Assembly (NCBI GenBank): GCA_023384095.1
Contig: JAHDXT010000002.1
Location: forward strand, 1-64,000
Direction of reading: 5' to 3'
Length of the DNA stretch: 64,000 bases
Source: Hyphomicrobiaceae bacterium
Lineage (GTDB): Bacteria > Pseudomonadota > Alphaproteobacteria > Rhizobiales > Hyphomicrobiaceae
Below the pieces are notes generated by a model. The model searched no databases and was not told the origin of the DNA. It saw only the letters and a program-made list of their open reading frames with translations. Both the position numbers and the translations under genes were made by a program. Each line of letters opens with the position of its first letter. Positions within the stretch are counted from its first letter, which is position 1. Shown piece after piece: positions 34,036 to 43,080 of the stretch.

Positions 34036-34755
34036 ATGCTGACGTTCAAGGTCCTCTCGGCGCTTCTCCTCTACCCCACGCGCGCGCTTGCCGAAGCGCG
34101 CGAGGAGATGAGCGCGATCGTCGAGCGCGAGGCGCTCGTCAACGCGTCGCTCCGGGCGGGTCTGCGCCGGCTCATTGATGCGCGAGCCGATGCCGGGCCG
34201 CTCGAGGCCGAGGCCGAATACGTATCGCTGTTCGATGGCGGGAAGTCACTGTCGCTGCACCTCTTCGAGCACGTCCACGGCGACTCGCGGGAGCGGGGCG
34301 CGGCGATGTCGGACCTCATCGAGCAGTACCGCTCGCGCGGGCTCGAGGTGGCGGCGGACGAGTTGCCCGACTTTCTGCCGCTCTTCCTCGAGTTCCTGTC
34401 GCTGCAGCCGCTCGAGGACGCCCGCGCCATGCTGGCCGAGGTCGCCGATATCCTCGCGCTGATGCAGGCGCGGCTGGCGCAGCGGTCGAGCGGCTACGCG
34501 GTCGTGTTCCGGGTGCTGTGCGCCCTCGCCCGGACCCAACTGGACATTGCAGCCGTGGCGAGCCAGGCGGCCTCGGAGGCGCCGGTCGACCTCGACAAGG
34601 AGTGGGAGGAGGCGCCGGTGCGCTTCGACCTGCCGCTGTCGGCCGATGCCGCCGCCGAGTGCGGGATCGCCTCGGCCATGGTGCAGCGCATGGAGCGGGA
34701 GATCGCCGGCCCGGCGCCCGTCGAGCGCGACGGGGTCGGGCGAGGAAGCCGGTAG
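34036..34755 (+). CDS. narJ: nitrate reductase assembly chaperone NarJ
   Basis: A 239-aa TorD/NarJ-family chaperone, alpha-helical. It contains the signature LFDGGKSLSLHLFEHVHGDSRERG (seen as SLHLFEHVHGDSRERG) followed by DELPDFLPLFLEFLS. NarJ holds the apo-NarGH complex for cofactor insertion and membrane docking. The position between narH and narI is the standard order. Confidence 0.95.
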   Translation: MLTFKVLSALLLYPTRALAEAREEMSAIVEREALVNASLRAGLRRLIDARADAGPLEAEAEYVSLFDGGKSLSLHLFEHVHGDSRERGAAMSDLIEQYRSRGLEVAADELPDFLPLFLEFLSLQPLEDARAMLAEVADILALMQARLAQRSSGYAVVFRVLCALARTQLDIAAVASQAASEAPVDLDKEWEEAPVRFDLPLSADAAAECGIASAMVQRMEREIAGPAPVERDGVGRGSR

Positions 34756-34766
34756 GAGTTCGCCAG

Positions 34767-35471
34767 ATGAATTGGTTCAATCAGTTCTTCTTCGGGTTCT
34801 ATCCCTACCTGTGCATGGTCGCCTACTTTCTCGGCGCCTGGGCGCGCTTCGACCGCAGCCAGTTCACCTGGCGCAGCCAGTCGAGCCAGTTCCTGCGCCG
34901 CCGCTATCTGTTCTGGGGCAGCAACCTCTTCCACGTCGGCATCATCGGGCTGTTCTTCGGCCACCTGTTCGGGCTGCTGACGCCGCCGGAGGTCTATCAC
35001 GCCATGGGCCTCAGCGTGAAAGGCAAGCAGCTTCTCGCCATCGTGGTCGGCGGCGTGTTCGCGACGGCCTGCTTCATCGGCGCGACCATGCTCATCTACC
35101 GCCGGGTGACGGACTCGCGGATCTACGAGACGAGCAAACGCACGGACCTGTTCATCATCCTCTTCATCTACGTGCAGCTCATCATCGGCATCGCCGGCAT
35201 CCCCGTTTCGTTCATGAACATCGAGGGCACCTACATGCTGGTGATGGCCGAGTGGTCGCGCAGCATCTTCCTGTTCCAGCCCGGGGCCGCCGCGCTGCTG
35301 GAGAACGTGCCCTGGATCTACAAGATCCATCTGATCTTCGGCATGACGCTGTTCCTGATCACGCCTTTCACGCGGCTCATCCATATCTTCAGCGCGCCCA
35401 TCTGGATGCTGGGCCGGCCCGGCTGGCAGATCGTGCGGCGCAACCGGAACATCTCCAAGCAGGGAGTCTGA
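34767..35471 (+). CDS. narI: nitrate reductase gamma subunit NarI (diheme cytochrome b)
   Basis: A 234-aa membrane protein with five spans. The heme b ligands H56, H66 and H188, H206 stand at almost the same numbers as in E. coli (56, 66, 187, 205). It oxidises quinol at the periplasmic side and passes electrons to NarH. The start follows AGGAG; the frame is open upstream into narJ without similarity. It stops 3 nt before the next gene. Confidence 0.96.
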   Translation: MNWFNQFFFGFYPYLCMVAYFLGAWARFDRSQFTWRSQSSQFLRRRYLFWGSNLFHVGIIGLFFGHLFGLLTPPEVYHAMGLSVKGKQLLAIVVGGVFATACFIGATMLIYRRVTDSRIYETSKRTDLFIILFIYVQLIIGIAGIPVSFMNIEGTYMLVMAEWSRSIFLFQPGAAALLENVPWIYKIHLIFGMTLFLITPFTRLIHIFSAPIWMLGRPGWQIVRRNRNISKQGV

Positions 35472-35474
35472 GCG

Positions 35475-36314
35475 ATGCCCCTGCGTGTCGACGGCATCGA
35501 GATCAGCGACGAGCGCATCCGGGAGGAGATGCAGTACCATCCGGCGCCCTCCCTCGAGGACGCGCGGCGGCAGGCGCGCGATGCGCTGGTCGTGCGCAGC
35601 GTGCTGCTCGCGGAGGCGAGACGGATCGACTTTGAGGCGCCGGCACCGATCGCCGACCCGGCAAACAAGCTGGTCGAGGCTCCCGAGGAGGCGCTGATCC
35701 GCGCGCTCGTCGATTCGGAGGTCCGTGCGCCCGAGCCGAGCGAGGAGGAGTGCAGGGACTACTACGCCGAAAACCCGAGCAGCTTCCGCAGCCCGGATCT
35801 CCTGCAGGCCGCGCACATCCTGTTTGCCGCCGATCCCAAGGACGAGCTGGCCATGGCGAAGGCCAGGACGCGGGCCGAAGCGGCACTCGCCCGCCTGCGT
35901 GCGGACCCCGGTCTGTTCCCCAAGCTCGCGCGGGAGCTGTCCGACTGCTCCTCCGCAAAGGACGGGGGCGGTCTCGGCCAGATCACGCGCGGCTCGACGA
36001 TCCCCGAGCTCGAGACATTCCTGTTCGCGCTGGAGCCGGGTCAGATCTGCCCGATCCCGATCAGGACGCGCTACGGCTTTCACATTGCGCGGCTCGACGA
36101 GCGGCTCGACGGCCGCCAGCTCCCGTATGAAGCGGTGAGAAACCGGATCATGGTCTACCTCCGGGAGCGGCACTGGCGGCAGGCCGTCCGCGAATATATC
36201 GGCCGCCTCGCGGCACGCGCCTCGATCGAGGAAGCCGAGGCTGAGCCCGCACCTGAGGGCACGGGCTGCGGGGATTCGTGCGGCTGCGCCAAGTCGGCGG
36301 GAGGCGCCCCATGA
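35475..36314 (+). CDS. parvulin-type peptidyl-prolyl isomerase in the nar operon
   Basis: A 279-aa PpiC/NifM-like protein. Residues 1-100 are a helical SurA/NifM-like N-terminal part. Residues 110-215 are the parvulin core (LQAAHILFA, ELSDCSSAKDGGGLGQITRGST, PIRTRYGFHIARLDER). The tail is acidic and then Cys-rich (TGCGDSCGCA). No signal peptide is present, so it acts in the cytoplasm, unlike SurA. Genes of this type often follow narI and probably help fold Nar subunits. It overlaps the next gene as ATGA. Confidence 0.85.
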   Translation: MPLRVDGIEISDERIREEMQYHPAPSLEDARRQARDALVVRSVLLAEARRIDFEAPAPIADPANKLVEAPEEALIRALVDSEVRAPEPSEEECRDYYAENPSSFRSPDLLQAAHILFAADPKDELAMAKARTRAEAALARLRADPGLFPKLARELSDCSSAKDGGGLGQITRGSTIPELETFLFALEPGQICPIPIRTRYGFHIARLDERLDGRQLPYEAVRNRIMVYLRERHWRQAVREYIGRLAARASIEEAEAEPAPEGTGCGDSCGCAKSAGGAP

Positions 36315-36928
36315 AACCTCGCTCAGTTGCGCTCCGCTTGCCGCGCGCGCCAGCCCTCATTGCCGCGCTTGCCGCGGTGGCGCTTTGTCCGGCGCTGGCC
36401 GAGGCACAGATCCAGACCCGTCCCGAGGCTCGGCGGGGAGACCCGCGGGCTGCCCTGATCTCGCCCGGGTGGGCGCCGTTCGGCAGCGCGATCAGCGAGC
36501 AGCGCATCCCCGGCTACAACCGCGCCACCTATCTGATCGGGACCTCGGGCCCGCTCACGCGCGAGGGCGTGATGGAAGCGAAGCGGGTGGGATTCGTGTC
36601 CATACTCGACCTGCAGTCCTCGCCGGAGCTGAGCCGCAACGAGCGGCTTATCGCCGAATATGCGGTCATCCGCTATTTCAACCTTCCGATGTCCGACCTG
36701 CCTGATCCGCAGCAGCTCCAGCAGTTCGCGGCCATTGTCCAGGATCCGCGCAACCTGCCGATCCTGGTCCATGGGCAGAGCCTCGATCAGGTCGGCGCCG
36801 TCTGGGCGCTCTACCGCGCCGGGATCGGCGTGCCGCCCGGGATCGCAGTCGTCGACGGGATCACGTCAGGGTTGGGACCGAGCCTGCCCGCGGTGCAGGC
36901 GAGGCTCGGGCTGCCTGTCCAGCAGTAG
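36311..36928 (+). CDS. exported phosphatase-fold protein with degenerate active site
   Basis: A 205-aa protein with a signal peptide (residues 1-32, ALAEA) and a domain resembling dual-specificity/tyrosine phosphatases: LTREGVMEAKRVGFVSILDLQS, YFNLPMSDLPDPQQLQQF, then ILVHGQSLDQVGAVWALYR where the P-loop should be. The catalytic HCxxGxxR is replaced by H154-G155-Q-S-L-D-Q-V, so Cys and Arg are both absent and it cannot be a normal phosphatase. It is coupled to the isomerase gene by ATGA. A binding or sensing role in the periplasm is inference. Confidence 0.65.
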   Translation: MKPRSVALRLPRAPALIAALAAVALCPALAEAQIQTRPEARRGDPRAALISPGWAPFGSAISEQRIPGYNRATYLIGTSGPLTREGVMEAKRVGFVSILDLQSSPELSRNERLIAEYAVIRYFNLPMSDLPDPQQLQQFAAIVQDPRNLPILVHGQSLDQVGAVWALYRAGIGVPPGIAVVDGITSGLGPSLPAVQARLGLPVQQ

Positions 36929-37027
36929 CAGGATCGTCGCGGGCCCGAGGCATCGGAGCCCATTCTACGCGCCGGATAGCCGGCTCGGTACCGTTCGGAT
37001 GCAACACATGACTGCTGCCAGCCTGGG

Positions 37028-39763
37028 ATGAACGGAGCCGGACGAGCCGAGCTTGCCGAGGTGACGGGACACGATCAGGCCCGCGCCCTCTGGCTGTCCA
37101 CCATTGCGTTCGCCGTCTGCTTCGCGGTGTGGACGGTCTTCGCGATCATCGGCGTGCAGATCAAGGCCGAGCTCGGGCTCAATGAGACCCAGTTCGGGTT
37201 GCTGGTGGGGACGCCGATCCTGACCGGCAGCCTCATCCGCCTCCTGCTCGGCATATGGACCGATCAGTACGGCGGCCGCATCGTCTATGTCGCGGTCATG
37301 CTGTCGGCGGCGGTCGCCACCTGGTTGCTCGCCTTCGCCGACAGCTATCCGACCGTTCTCATCGCCGCGCTCGGCGTCGGTATCGCGGGCGGCTCCTTCG
37401 CGGTCGGTGTCGCCTATGTCTCCAAGTGGTTCCCGACGGAGCGGCAGGGCACGGTGCTGGGCATCTTCGGCGTCGGCAACGTCGGCGTTTCCGTGACGAC
37501 CTTCCTCGCGCCCTTCATCATGGTGGCCTACGGCTGGCAGGTCGTCGCCCAGGTGTGGGCGCTAGCGCTCGTCGTCATGGCGGCGGCGTTCTGGCTGCTC
37601 GCGCGCGATGAGCCGCAGTTGCGGGCTCGCCGCAGCGCCGGGCTGTTGCCGCCGTCGCTCATGGCCATGCTGGCGCCGTTGCGTCGGCTGCAGGTGTGGC
37701 GCTTCGCGCTCTACTACTTCTTCGTGTTCGGCGCGTTCGTCGCGCTGTCGCTCTGGCTGCCGCGCTACCTGATCGGCGTCTACGGCCTCGATATCACGAC
37801 GGCCGGCACCGTCGCGGTGGCCTTTTCCGTGCCGGCCAGCCTGTGCCGCATCTATGGCGGCCACCTCGCGGACACCTACGGAGCGCGCCGCGTGATGTAC
37901 TGGACGTTCGGGGTATCGATCGTGTGCTGCCTCGTCCTCAGCTATCCGCCGACCGAGTACCTCGTGCGCGGGATCAGGGGCCCGATCACGTTCAGCTTCG
38001 AGATCGGGCTTTTCGCGTTCACGGTGCTCGTGTTCGTGCTCGGGTTCTTCATGAGCTTCGGAAACGCTGCCGTCTACAAGCACATTCCCGTCTACTATCC
38101 GAACGACATCGGCGCAGTCGGCGGCGTCGTCGGCATGGTCGGCGGTCTGGGCGGCTTCATCCTGCCGATCGCGTTCGGCCTGCTCACCGACCTGACCGGC
38201 ATCTGGACCAGCACGTTCATGCTGCTGTTCGCCATCTCGACGCTGGCGCTCGTCTGGATGCACGTCTCCATCCGCATCATGGAGCGGGACGTCCTTGCGC
38301 CGGAGCTGAAGCAGCTTCCCGAGCTGCCGGAGATGCGCGAGGTGCACGAGCCCCGGCACGTCGGCGTGCTGGGGCCGCACCTGCTCACGGACTGGCGGCC
38401 GGACAACGAGGTGTTCTGGGAGACGACGGGCCGGCGCATCGCACGGCGCAACCTGTGGCTCTCCATTCCGGCTCTGCTGCTCTCGTTCGCGGTCTGGATG
38501 GTTTGGTCCGTGGTCGTCGCCAGACTGCCGGCGGCCGGGTTCCCGTTCACGACCAACCAGCTCTTCTGGCTGGCGGCGCTGCCGGGGCTCTCGGGGGCGA
38601 CATTGCGGATATTCTACTCTTTCATGGTCCCGATCTTCGGCGGGCGGCTGTGGACCACGCTCACGACCTGGTCTCTGATGATTCCCGCGGTCGGCATCGG
38701 GCTTGCCATGCAAAGCCCCGATACACCTTACTGGGTGCTCCTGCTGCTGGCGCTGTTGTGCGGGCTCGGCGGCGGCAATTTCGCTTCCTCGATGGCCAAC
38801 ATCTCGTTCTTCTTCCCGCGCGCGGAGAAGGGAAACGCGCTGGCCCTCAACGCCGGTCTCGGCAATCTCGGCGTGTCGGTGGTGCAGTTCGTCGTGCCCC
38901 TGGTCATCACGACGGGCGTCTTCGGGTGGCTCGGCGGCGAGCCCCAACTCGTGCCCGCGGACGGGCTTCTCACCCCGCTCTGGCTGCAGAACGCGGGCTT
39001 CATCTGGGTGCCTTTCATCGCGGCCTCCGCCTTCGCCTCCTGGTTCGGCATGAACGACCTGCAGATGGCCCAGGCGTCGTTCGCCGAGCAGTCGGTGATC
39101 TTCCAGCGGCGGCACACCTGGATCATGTGCTGGCTCTATACCGGTACGTTCGGCTCGTTCATCGGTTTTTCCGCCGGCCTCCCACTGCTCACGCAGAGTC
39201 AGTTTCCGGCGATCGACGCCTTGCAGTTCGCCTTCCTCGGACCGCTCATCGGCGCCCTGTCGCGCTCGGGGACCGGCTGGGTCTCGGACCGGTACGGCGG
39301 CGGCCGCGTGACGTTCTGGGTGTTCATCCTCATGAGCGTCGGCGTGCTCGGGGTGCTCTACGCGCTCAGCGTCGCGAGCTTCGCCGCCTTCCTCGGCGGA
39401 TTCCTGTTCCTGTTCTTCGTGAGCGGCGTCGGCAACGCCTCGACGTTCCAGATGATCCCCGCCATCATGCGGCTGGAGATGGACAGGCTGATGCCGCAAG
39501 CGCCCGTCGAAGCTCGCCTGCGCCAGGCGGAGAAGGAGAGTGCGGCGATCATCGGATTCACCTCCGCCATCGCCGCATACGGCGCCTTCTTCATCCCCAG
39601 CGCCTACGGAGCATCGATCGCATGGACCGGCCGACCGTACGCGGCGCTATGGGGCTTCCTGCTCTTCTACGTGTCCTGCATCGTCATCACCTGGGGCGTC
39701 TACACCCGCCGCGGCGGACTGCTTTCCGCGACAGAGCTGCGCCTCAGGGCCGAGGCTGGATAG
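37028..39763 (+). CDS. narK: fused double NarK nitrate/nitrite transporter
   Basis: A 911-aa fusion of two major-facilitator domains. The first (about residues 20-420) begins ALWLSTIAFAVCFAVWTVFAIIG with the NarK1-type sequence and LGIFGVGNVGVSVTTF. A hydrophilic linker follows (430-475). The second (about 480-905) begins NLWLSIPALLLSFAVWMVWS and has LNAGLGNLGVSVVQF. In Paracoccus this fused protein joins a nitrate/proton symporter with a nitrate/nitrite antiporter. The start has a weak ribosome site, 99 nt after the preceding gene. Here it follows narGHJI, whereas in Paracoccus it leads the operon. Confidence 0.94.
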   Translation: MNGAGRAELAEVTGHDQARALWLSTIAFAVCFAVWTVFAIIGVQIKAELGLNETQFGLLVGTPILTGSLIRLLLGIWTDQYGGRIVYVAVMLSAAVATWLLAFADSYPTVLIAALGVGIAGGSFAVGVAYVSKWFPTERQGTVLGIFGVGNVGVSVTTFLAPFIMVAYGWQVVAQVWALALVVMAAAFWLLARDEPQLRARRSAGLLPPSLMAMLAPLRRLQVWRFALYYFFVFGAFVALSLWLPRYLIGVYGLDITTAGTVAVAFSVPASLCRIYGGHLADTYGARRVMYWTFGVSIVCCLVLSYPPTEYLVRGIRGPITFSFEIGLFAFTVLVFVLGFFMSFGNAAVYKHIPVYYPNDIGAVGGVVGMVGGLGGFILPIAFGLLTDLTGIWTSTFMLLFAISTLALVWMHVSIRIMERDVLAPELKQLPELPEMREVHEPRHVGVLGPHLLTDWRPDNEVFWETTGRRIARRNLWLSIPALLLSFAVWMVWSVVVARLPAAGFPFTTNQLFWLAALPGLSGATLRIFYSFMVPIFGGRLWTTLTTWSLMIPAVGIGLAMQSPDTPYWVLLLLALLCGLGGGNFASSMANISFFFPRAEKGNALALNAGLGNLGVSVVQFVVPLVITTGVFGWLGGEPQLVPADGLLTPLWLQNAGFIWVPFIAASAFASWFGMNDLQMAQASFAEQSVIFQRRHTWIMCWLYTGTFGSFIGFSAGLPLLTQSQFPAIDALQFAFLGPLIGALSRSGTGWVSDRYGGGRVTFWVFILMSVGVLGVLYALSVASFAAFLGGFLFLFFVSGVGNASTFQMIPAIMRLEMDRLMPQAPVEARLRQAEKESAAIIGFTSAIAAYGAFFIPSAYGASIAWTGRPYAALWGFLLFYVSCIVITWGVYTRRGGLLSATELRLRAEAG

Positions 39764-39788
39764 CTTGCGTTCGAGCGTGGGGCGGCCG

Positions 39789-39810
39789 CCTGCGCCTTAT
39801 CCGGCGCAGG
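39789..39810. terminator. bidirectional terminator hairpin between narK and lysR
   Basis: CCTGCGCC (39789-39796) and GGCGCAGG (39803-39810) form a perfect 8-bp stem with a 6-nt loop, exactly in the 48-nt gap between the convergent narK and LysR-type genes. It ends the denitrification region. Confidence 0.7.
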
Positions 39811-39811
39811 A

Positions 39812-40741
39812 TCATCTCCGCGTTTCGGAGCCTGCTTCCCGCGCGCCGCCGATGCGCCGGTCGAGGGCCGCCGTGTGGGCGCGGATGGCCTCGATGAATT
39901 CCGTCGCGATGCGCGACAGCCTGCGGTGAGCCGAAGTGATCGAGGCCACGCGCGTGTCGATGACCGGCCGGAACGGCCGGATGACGAGGCCGCGGTCCTC
40001 GAAATCGCTGGCCGAGAACGGGTCCACCAGTGCCAGCCCGGTGCCGGCCAGTGCCAGGCTGCAGGCGATGCCCGTGAGCGGCGTCTCGACGATGACGTCG
40101 CGCGGCACGTCGGCCAGCACGGCATCGATCCTGGCACTGAAGATCGAGGCCTCCGTCAGCGCAATGAAGCGCTCGCCGGCGAGCTCCCTGGGCGTGATGC
40201 AGCGGCGCGCCGCCAGCCGGTGGCCTGCCGGCATGACGATCACCGCGCGGGCCGCCAGTTGCTCCGTCCGGAGCCCTGGCCGCTCGAAGGGCGCTGCCAC
40301 GAACCCGACCTCGGCGTGACCCGATGCAACCGCCTCGATGACGAGGTGCGACGGCATGCCTTGCAGGTAGACCTGCCGCAATCGGCGCTCGGCGATGAAC
40401 TGGCCGACGAAGCGCGGGATGAACCCCATGGCCATGGCAGGCAGGGCGACGACACGCAGCGACCCCGTGCGCCGCTGGCTGAGATCCTGGGCGAACTTCG
40501 CGATGGTGCGGAGACCCGTGAAGCTGCGCTCGATCTCGGCCAGCAGCAGCGTCGCCTCGGGGGTCGGCACCAGATGATTGCCGCGTCGCTCGAACAGCGA
40601 TAGCCCGATCCGCAGCTCGAACTCGCGGACCAGCCGGCTCACCGCCGGCTGGCTGATGGCGAGCTCCTGGGCAGCGAGCGTCACCGATCCGCGCAGCATC
40701 ACCAGCCGGAAGGCCTCGACCTGGCGGGGATTGATCTGCAA
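39812..40741 (-). CDS. LysR-type transcription regulator
   Basis: A 309-aa LysR protein. The N-terminal helix-turn-helix is VEAFRLVMLRGSVTLAAQELAISQPAVSRLVREFE, followed by the FERRGNHLVPTPEA linker and a periplasmic-binding-like effector domain. TTG at 40741 is chosen because AAGGAGG precedes it and it gives the usual short N-terminus (LQINPRQVEAFR); an ATG at 40804 lacks a ribosome site. It is divergent from the ABC transporter/oxidase operon, which it probably controls. Arms CATAAC (40789-40794) and GTTATG (40831-40836) in the spacer could be part of its binding region. Confidence 0.88.
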   Translation of the reverse strand: MQINPRQVEAFRLVMLRGSVTLAAQELAISQPAVSRLVREFELRIGLSLFERRGNHLVPTPEATLLLAEIERSFTGLRTIAKFAQDLSQRRTGSLRVVALPAMAMGFIPRFVGQFIAERRLRQVYLQGMPSHLVIEAVASGHAEVGFVAAPFERPGLRTEQLAARAVIVMPAGHRLAARRCITPRELAGERFIALTEASIFSARIDAVLADVPRDVIVETPLTGIACSLALAGTGLALVDPFSASDFEDRGLVIRPFRPVIDTRVASITSAHRRLSRIATEFIEAIRAHTAALDRRIGGAREAGSETRR

Positions 40742-40909
40742 GCGGGCCTCCTTTTGCTCCAGGCGCGTCAGGCAAGGGCGAGGCAGTGCATAACATTTCT
40801 GCAAGCCAGACGAACGAATCTCGATTTGACGTTATGTCCATTTGCCCCGAGGCTGGGACTTGGGCGCAAGCGGCCCGCCGCCCACCGGTCCTTTGCCAGG
40901 GAGAGTAAG

Positions 40910-41938
40910 ATGAAGCTTCTACGAATAGCCGCCGTCGCAGGCTTTGCGATTTCGCTCAGCGCGCTCGGGAGCGCGGCGCAGCAGACGCTGACGGTGGCCG
41001 GCTACGGCGGCTCCTTCGAGCAGACGCTGCGCAAGGAGGTCATTCCGGCTTTCGAGAAGGAGCACAACGTCAAGGTCGAGTACGTCGCCGGCAACTCCAC
41101 CGACACGCTGGCCAAGCTGCAGGCTCAGAAGGGCAACCAGGTCATCGACGTGGCGATCGTCGACGATGGCCCGATGTACATGGCGATCCAGCTCGGGTTC
41201 TGCGGCAAGATCACGGGGCTGCCCGCCGAAATCTACGACAGCGCTCGCTTCAAGGACGACAAGGCCGTTGGGATCGGCCTCGTCGCCACGGGCCTCATGT
41301 ACAATACGAAGGTCTTCAAGGAGAGAGGCTGGGCGCCGCCTTCGAGCTGGAACGACCTCAAGGACGCCAAGTACAAGCAGCAGCTCGTCATCCCGCCGAT
41401 CAACAACACCTATGGCCTCTACACGCTGATGATGCACGCCCGCCTCAACGGCGGCGGCGAGAAGAGCATCGAGCCCGGCTTCAAGATCATGAAGGAGGCG
41501 GTAAACCCCAACGTGCTCGTCTATGAGCCCTCCCCCGGCAAGATGACCGAGCTCTTCCAGTCGGGGCAGGCGACGATCGCCGTCTGGGGCAGCGCGCGCG
41601 TGCAGGCCTTCGCCAACACCGGCTTCCCGGTCGATTTCGTGTACCCGAAGGAGGGTGCCGTGGCGCTGCTGGCATCGGCCTGTCCGGTCGAGAAGGCCGA
41701 TGCTTCGCCGCTGGCCTCGGAGTTCGTGAAGGCACTGCTGCAACCGTCGCTGCAACTCGTTCTGCTGCGGGATTACGGCTACGGCCCGGTGAACAAGAAG
41801 GTCGATGTTCCTGCCGAGCTCGGCAAGATGGCGCCGATCGGCGACCGTGCGGCGAAGCTGATCAATCCCGACTGGGATACGATCAATGCCAACCGCGAGG
41901 AGTGGACCAAGCGCTGGAACCGCGAGGTCGAGCGCTGA
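40910..41938 (+). CDS. PotD-type extracellular solute-binding protein
   Basis: A 342-aa periplasmic binding protein with a signal peptide (1-23, GSAAQQ) and the family 1/PotD pattern: LTVAGYGGSFEQTLRKEVIPAFEKEHNVKV, then alternating lobes to TINANREEWTKRWNREVER. It belongs to the spermidine/putrescine-type uptake proteins. The adjacent flavin oxidases suggest the ligand is an amine, amino acid or opine-like compound. GGGAGAG precedes the ATG. Confidence 0.9.
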   Translation: MKLLRIAAVAGFAISLSALGSAAQQTLTVAGYGGSFEQTLRKEVIPAFEKEHNVKVEYVAGNSTDTLAKLQAQKGNQVIDVAIVDDGPMYMAIQLGFCGKITGLPAEIYDSARFKDDKAVGIGLVATGLMYNTKVFKERGWAPPSSWNDLKDAKYKQQLVIPPINNTYGLYTLMMHARLNGGGEKSIEPGFKIMKEAVNPNVLVYEPSPGKMTELFQSGQATIAVWGSARVQAFANTGFPVDFVYPKEGAVALLASACPVEKADASPLASEFVKALLQPSLQLVLLRDYGYGPVNKKVDVPAELGKMAPIGDRAAKLINPDWDTINANREEWTKRWNREVER

Positions 41939-42021
41939 GGCCAAGCGGCTCCCCGCGCCGGACCGCCGGGGCGGGGAGCACTCATGCTCAGACTATTGTT
42001 CGAGTAAGTGTTACGCCAGCG

Positions 42022-43080
42022 ATGCCGTTCCTGTTTCTCGACCGGCTGACCAAGCACTTCGGCGCGCACGTCGCCGTCGACGGGCTGTCGCTCGCCGTCG
42101 AGCAGGGCGAGTTCGTGGCGCTGCTCGGCCCGTCGGGCTGCGGCAAGACGACGACGCTGCAGATGATCGCCGGCTTCGCGGCGCCGACGTCCGGGGCGAT
42201 CACGCTCGAGGGGAAGGACCTCCTTGCGGTCAGGCCGAGCCAGCGCGGCCTCGGCATCGTCTTCCAGAGCTATGCGCTCTTCCCGCACATGACGGCGGCG
42301 GAGAACGTCGCGTTCGGCCTCGAGATGCAGGGCGTCGGCCGCGATGAGCGGCTCAAGCGCGTGACCGAGACGCTGGCGCTGGTGGGCCTGTCCGCGTTCG
42401 CCGAGCGCTATCCGCGCAAGATGTCCGGCGGCCAGCAGCAGCGCGTGGCCCTCGCCCGCGCGCTGGTGATCCGCCCGCGCATCCTGCTGCTCGACGAGCC
42501 GCTGTCCAATCTCGACGCGAAGCTGCGCGAGGAGATGCAGATCGAGCTGCGCCAGATCCAGCGCACTGTCGGAACCACGACGATCCTCGTCACCCACGAT
42601 CAGGCCGAAGCCATGGCGCTGTCGGACCGTATCGTGGTGATGAACCAGGGCAGGGTGGAGCAGATCGGGCCGCCGCACGAGACCTACGAGCGTCCGGCTA
42701 CGCCCTTCGTCGCGAGCTTCCTCGGCAAGACCAACCAGCTCGAGGCCGAGATTTCCGGCGATGGGGGGGGCGCGGTGTTGCGCGGAGAAGGGCCCGGAGC
42801 GAGCTGGCCGGTGGCGCCGCACTTCAGCGGACGGGTGGTGCTCTCGGTGCGGCCGGAGAAGATCGGCTTCGGGCCGGCCGCGGACGGCGGCCTGCCGGGC
42901 ACGGTCAGGACCCGGATCTTCCAGGGCAACCACTGGCTCTACCAGATCGACACGGCCGGCGGGGTCGTCACGGTCATCCGCCAGAACTCGGGCGAGAGCA
43001 TGCCGGCCGAGGGCGAAGCCGTGAGCCTCGTCTGGAACGCAGCCGATATGAGCGTGCGCGCCGGGGGGGCCAGCGCATGA
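42022..43080 (+). CDS. ABC transporter ATP-binding protein (PotA type)
   Basis: A 352-aa ATPase: Walker A GPSGCGKTTT, Q-loop VFQSYALFPH, signature MSGGQQQR, Walker B ILLLDEP and the switch H in VTHDQAEAMAL. A C-terminal TOBE domain follows (about residues 250-350), as in PotA. The ATG at 42022 has a weak ribosome site but gives the expected N-terminus. Its stop overlaps the first permease start as ATGA. It energises uptake by the two permeases below. Confidence 0.93.
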   Translation: MPFLFLDRLTKHFGAHVAVDGLSLAVEQGEFVALLGPSGCGKTTTLQMIAGFAAPTSGAITLEGKDLLAVRPSQRGLGIVFQSYALFPHMTAAENVAFGLEMQGVGRDERLKRVTETLALVGLSAFAERYPRKMSGGQQQRVALARALVIRPRILLLDEPLSNLDAKLREEMQIELRQIQRTVGTTTILVTHDQAEAMALSDRIVVMNQGRVEQIGPPHETYERPATPFVASFLGKTNQLEAEISGDGGGAVLRGEGPGASWPVAPHFSGRVVLSVRPEKIGFGPAADGGLPGTVRTRIFQGNHWLYQIDTAGGVVTVIRQNSGESMPAEGEAVSLVWNAADMSVRAGGASA

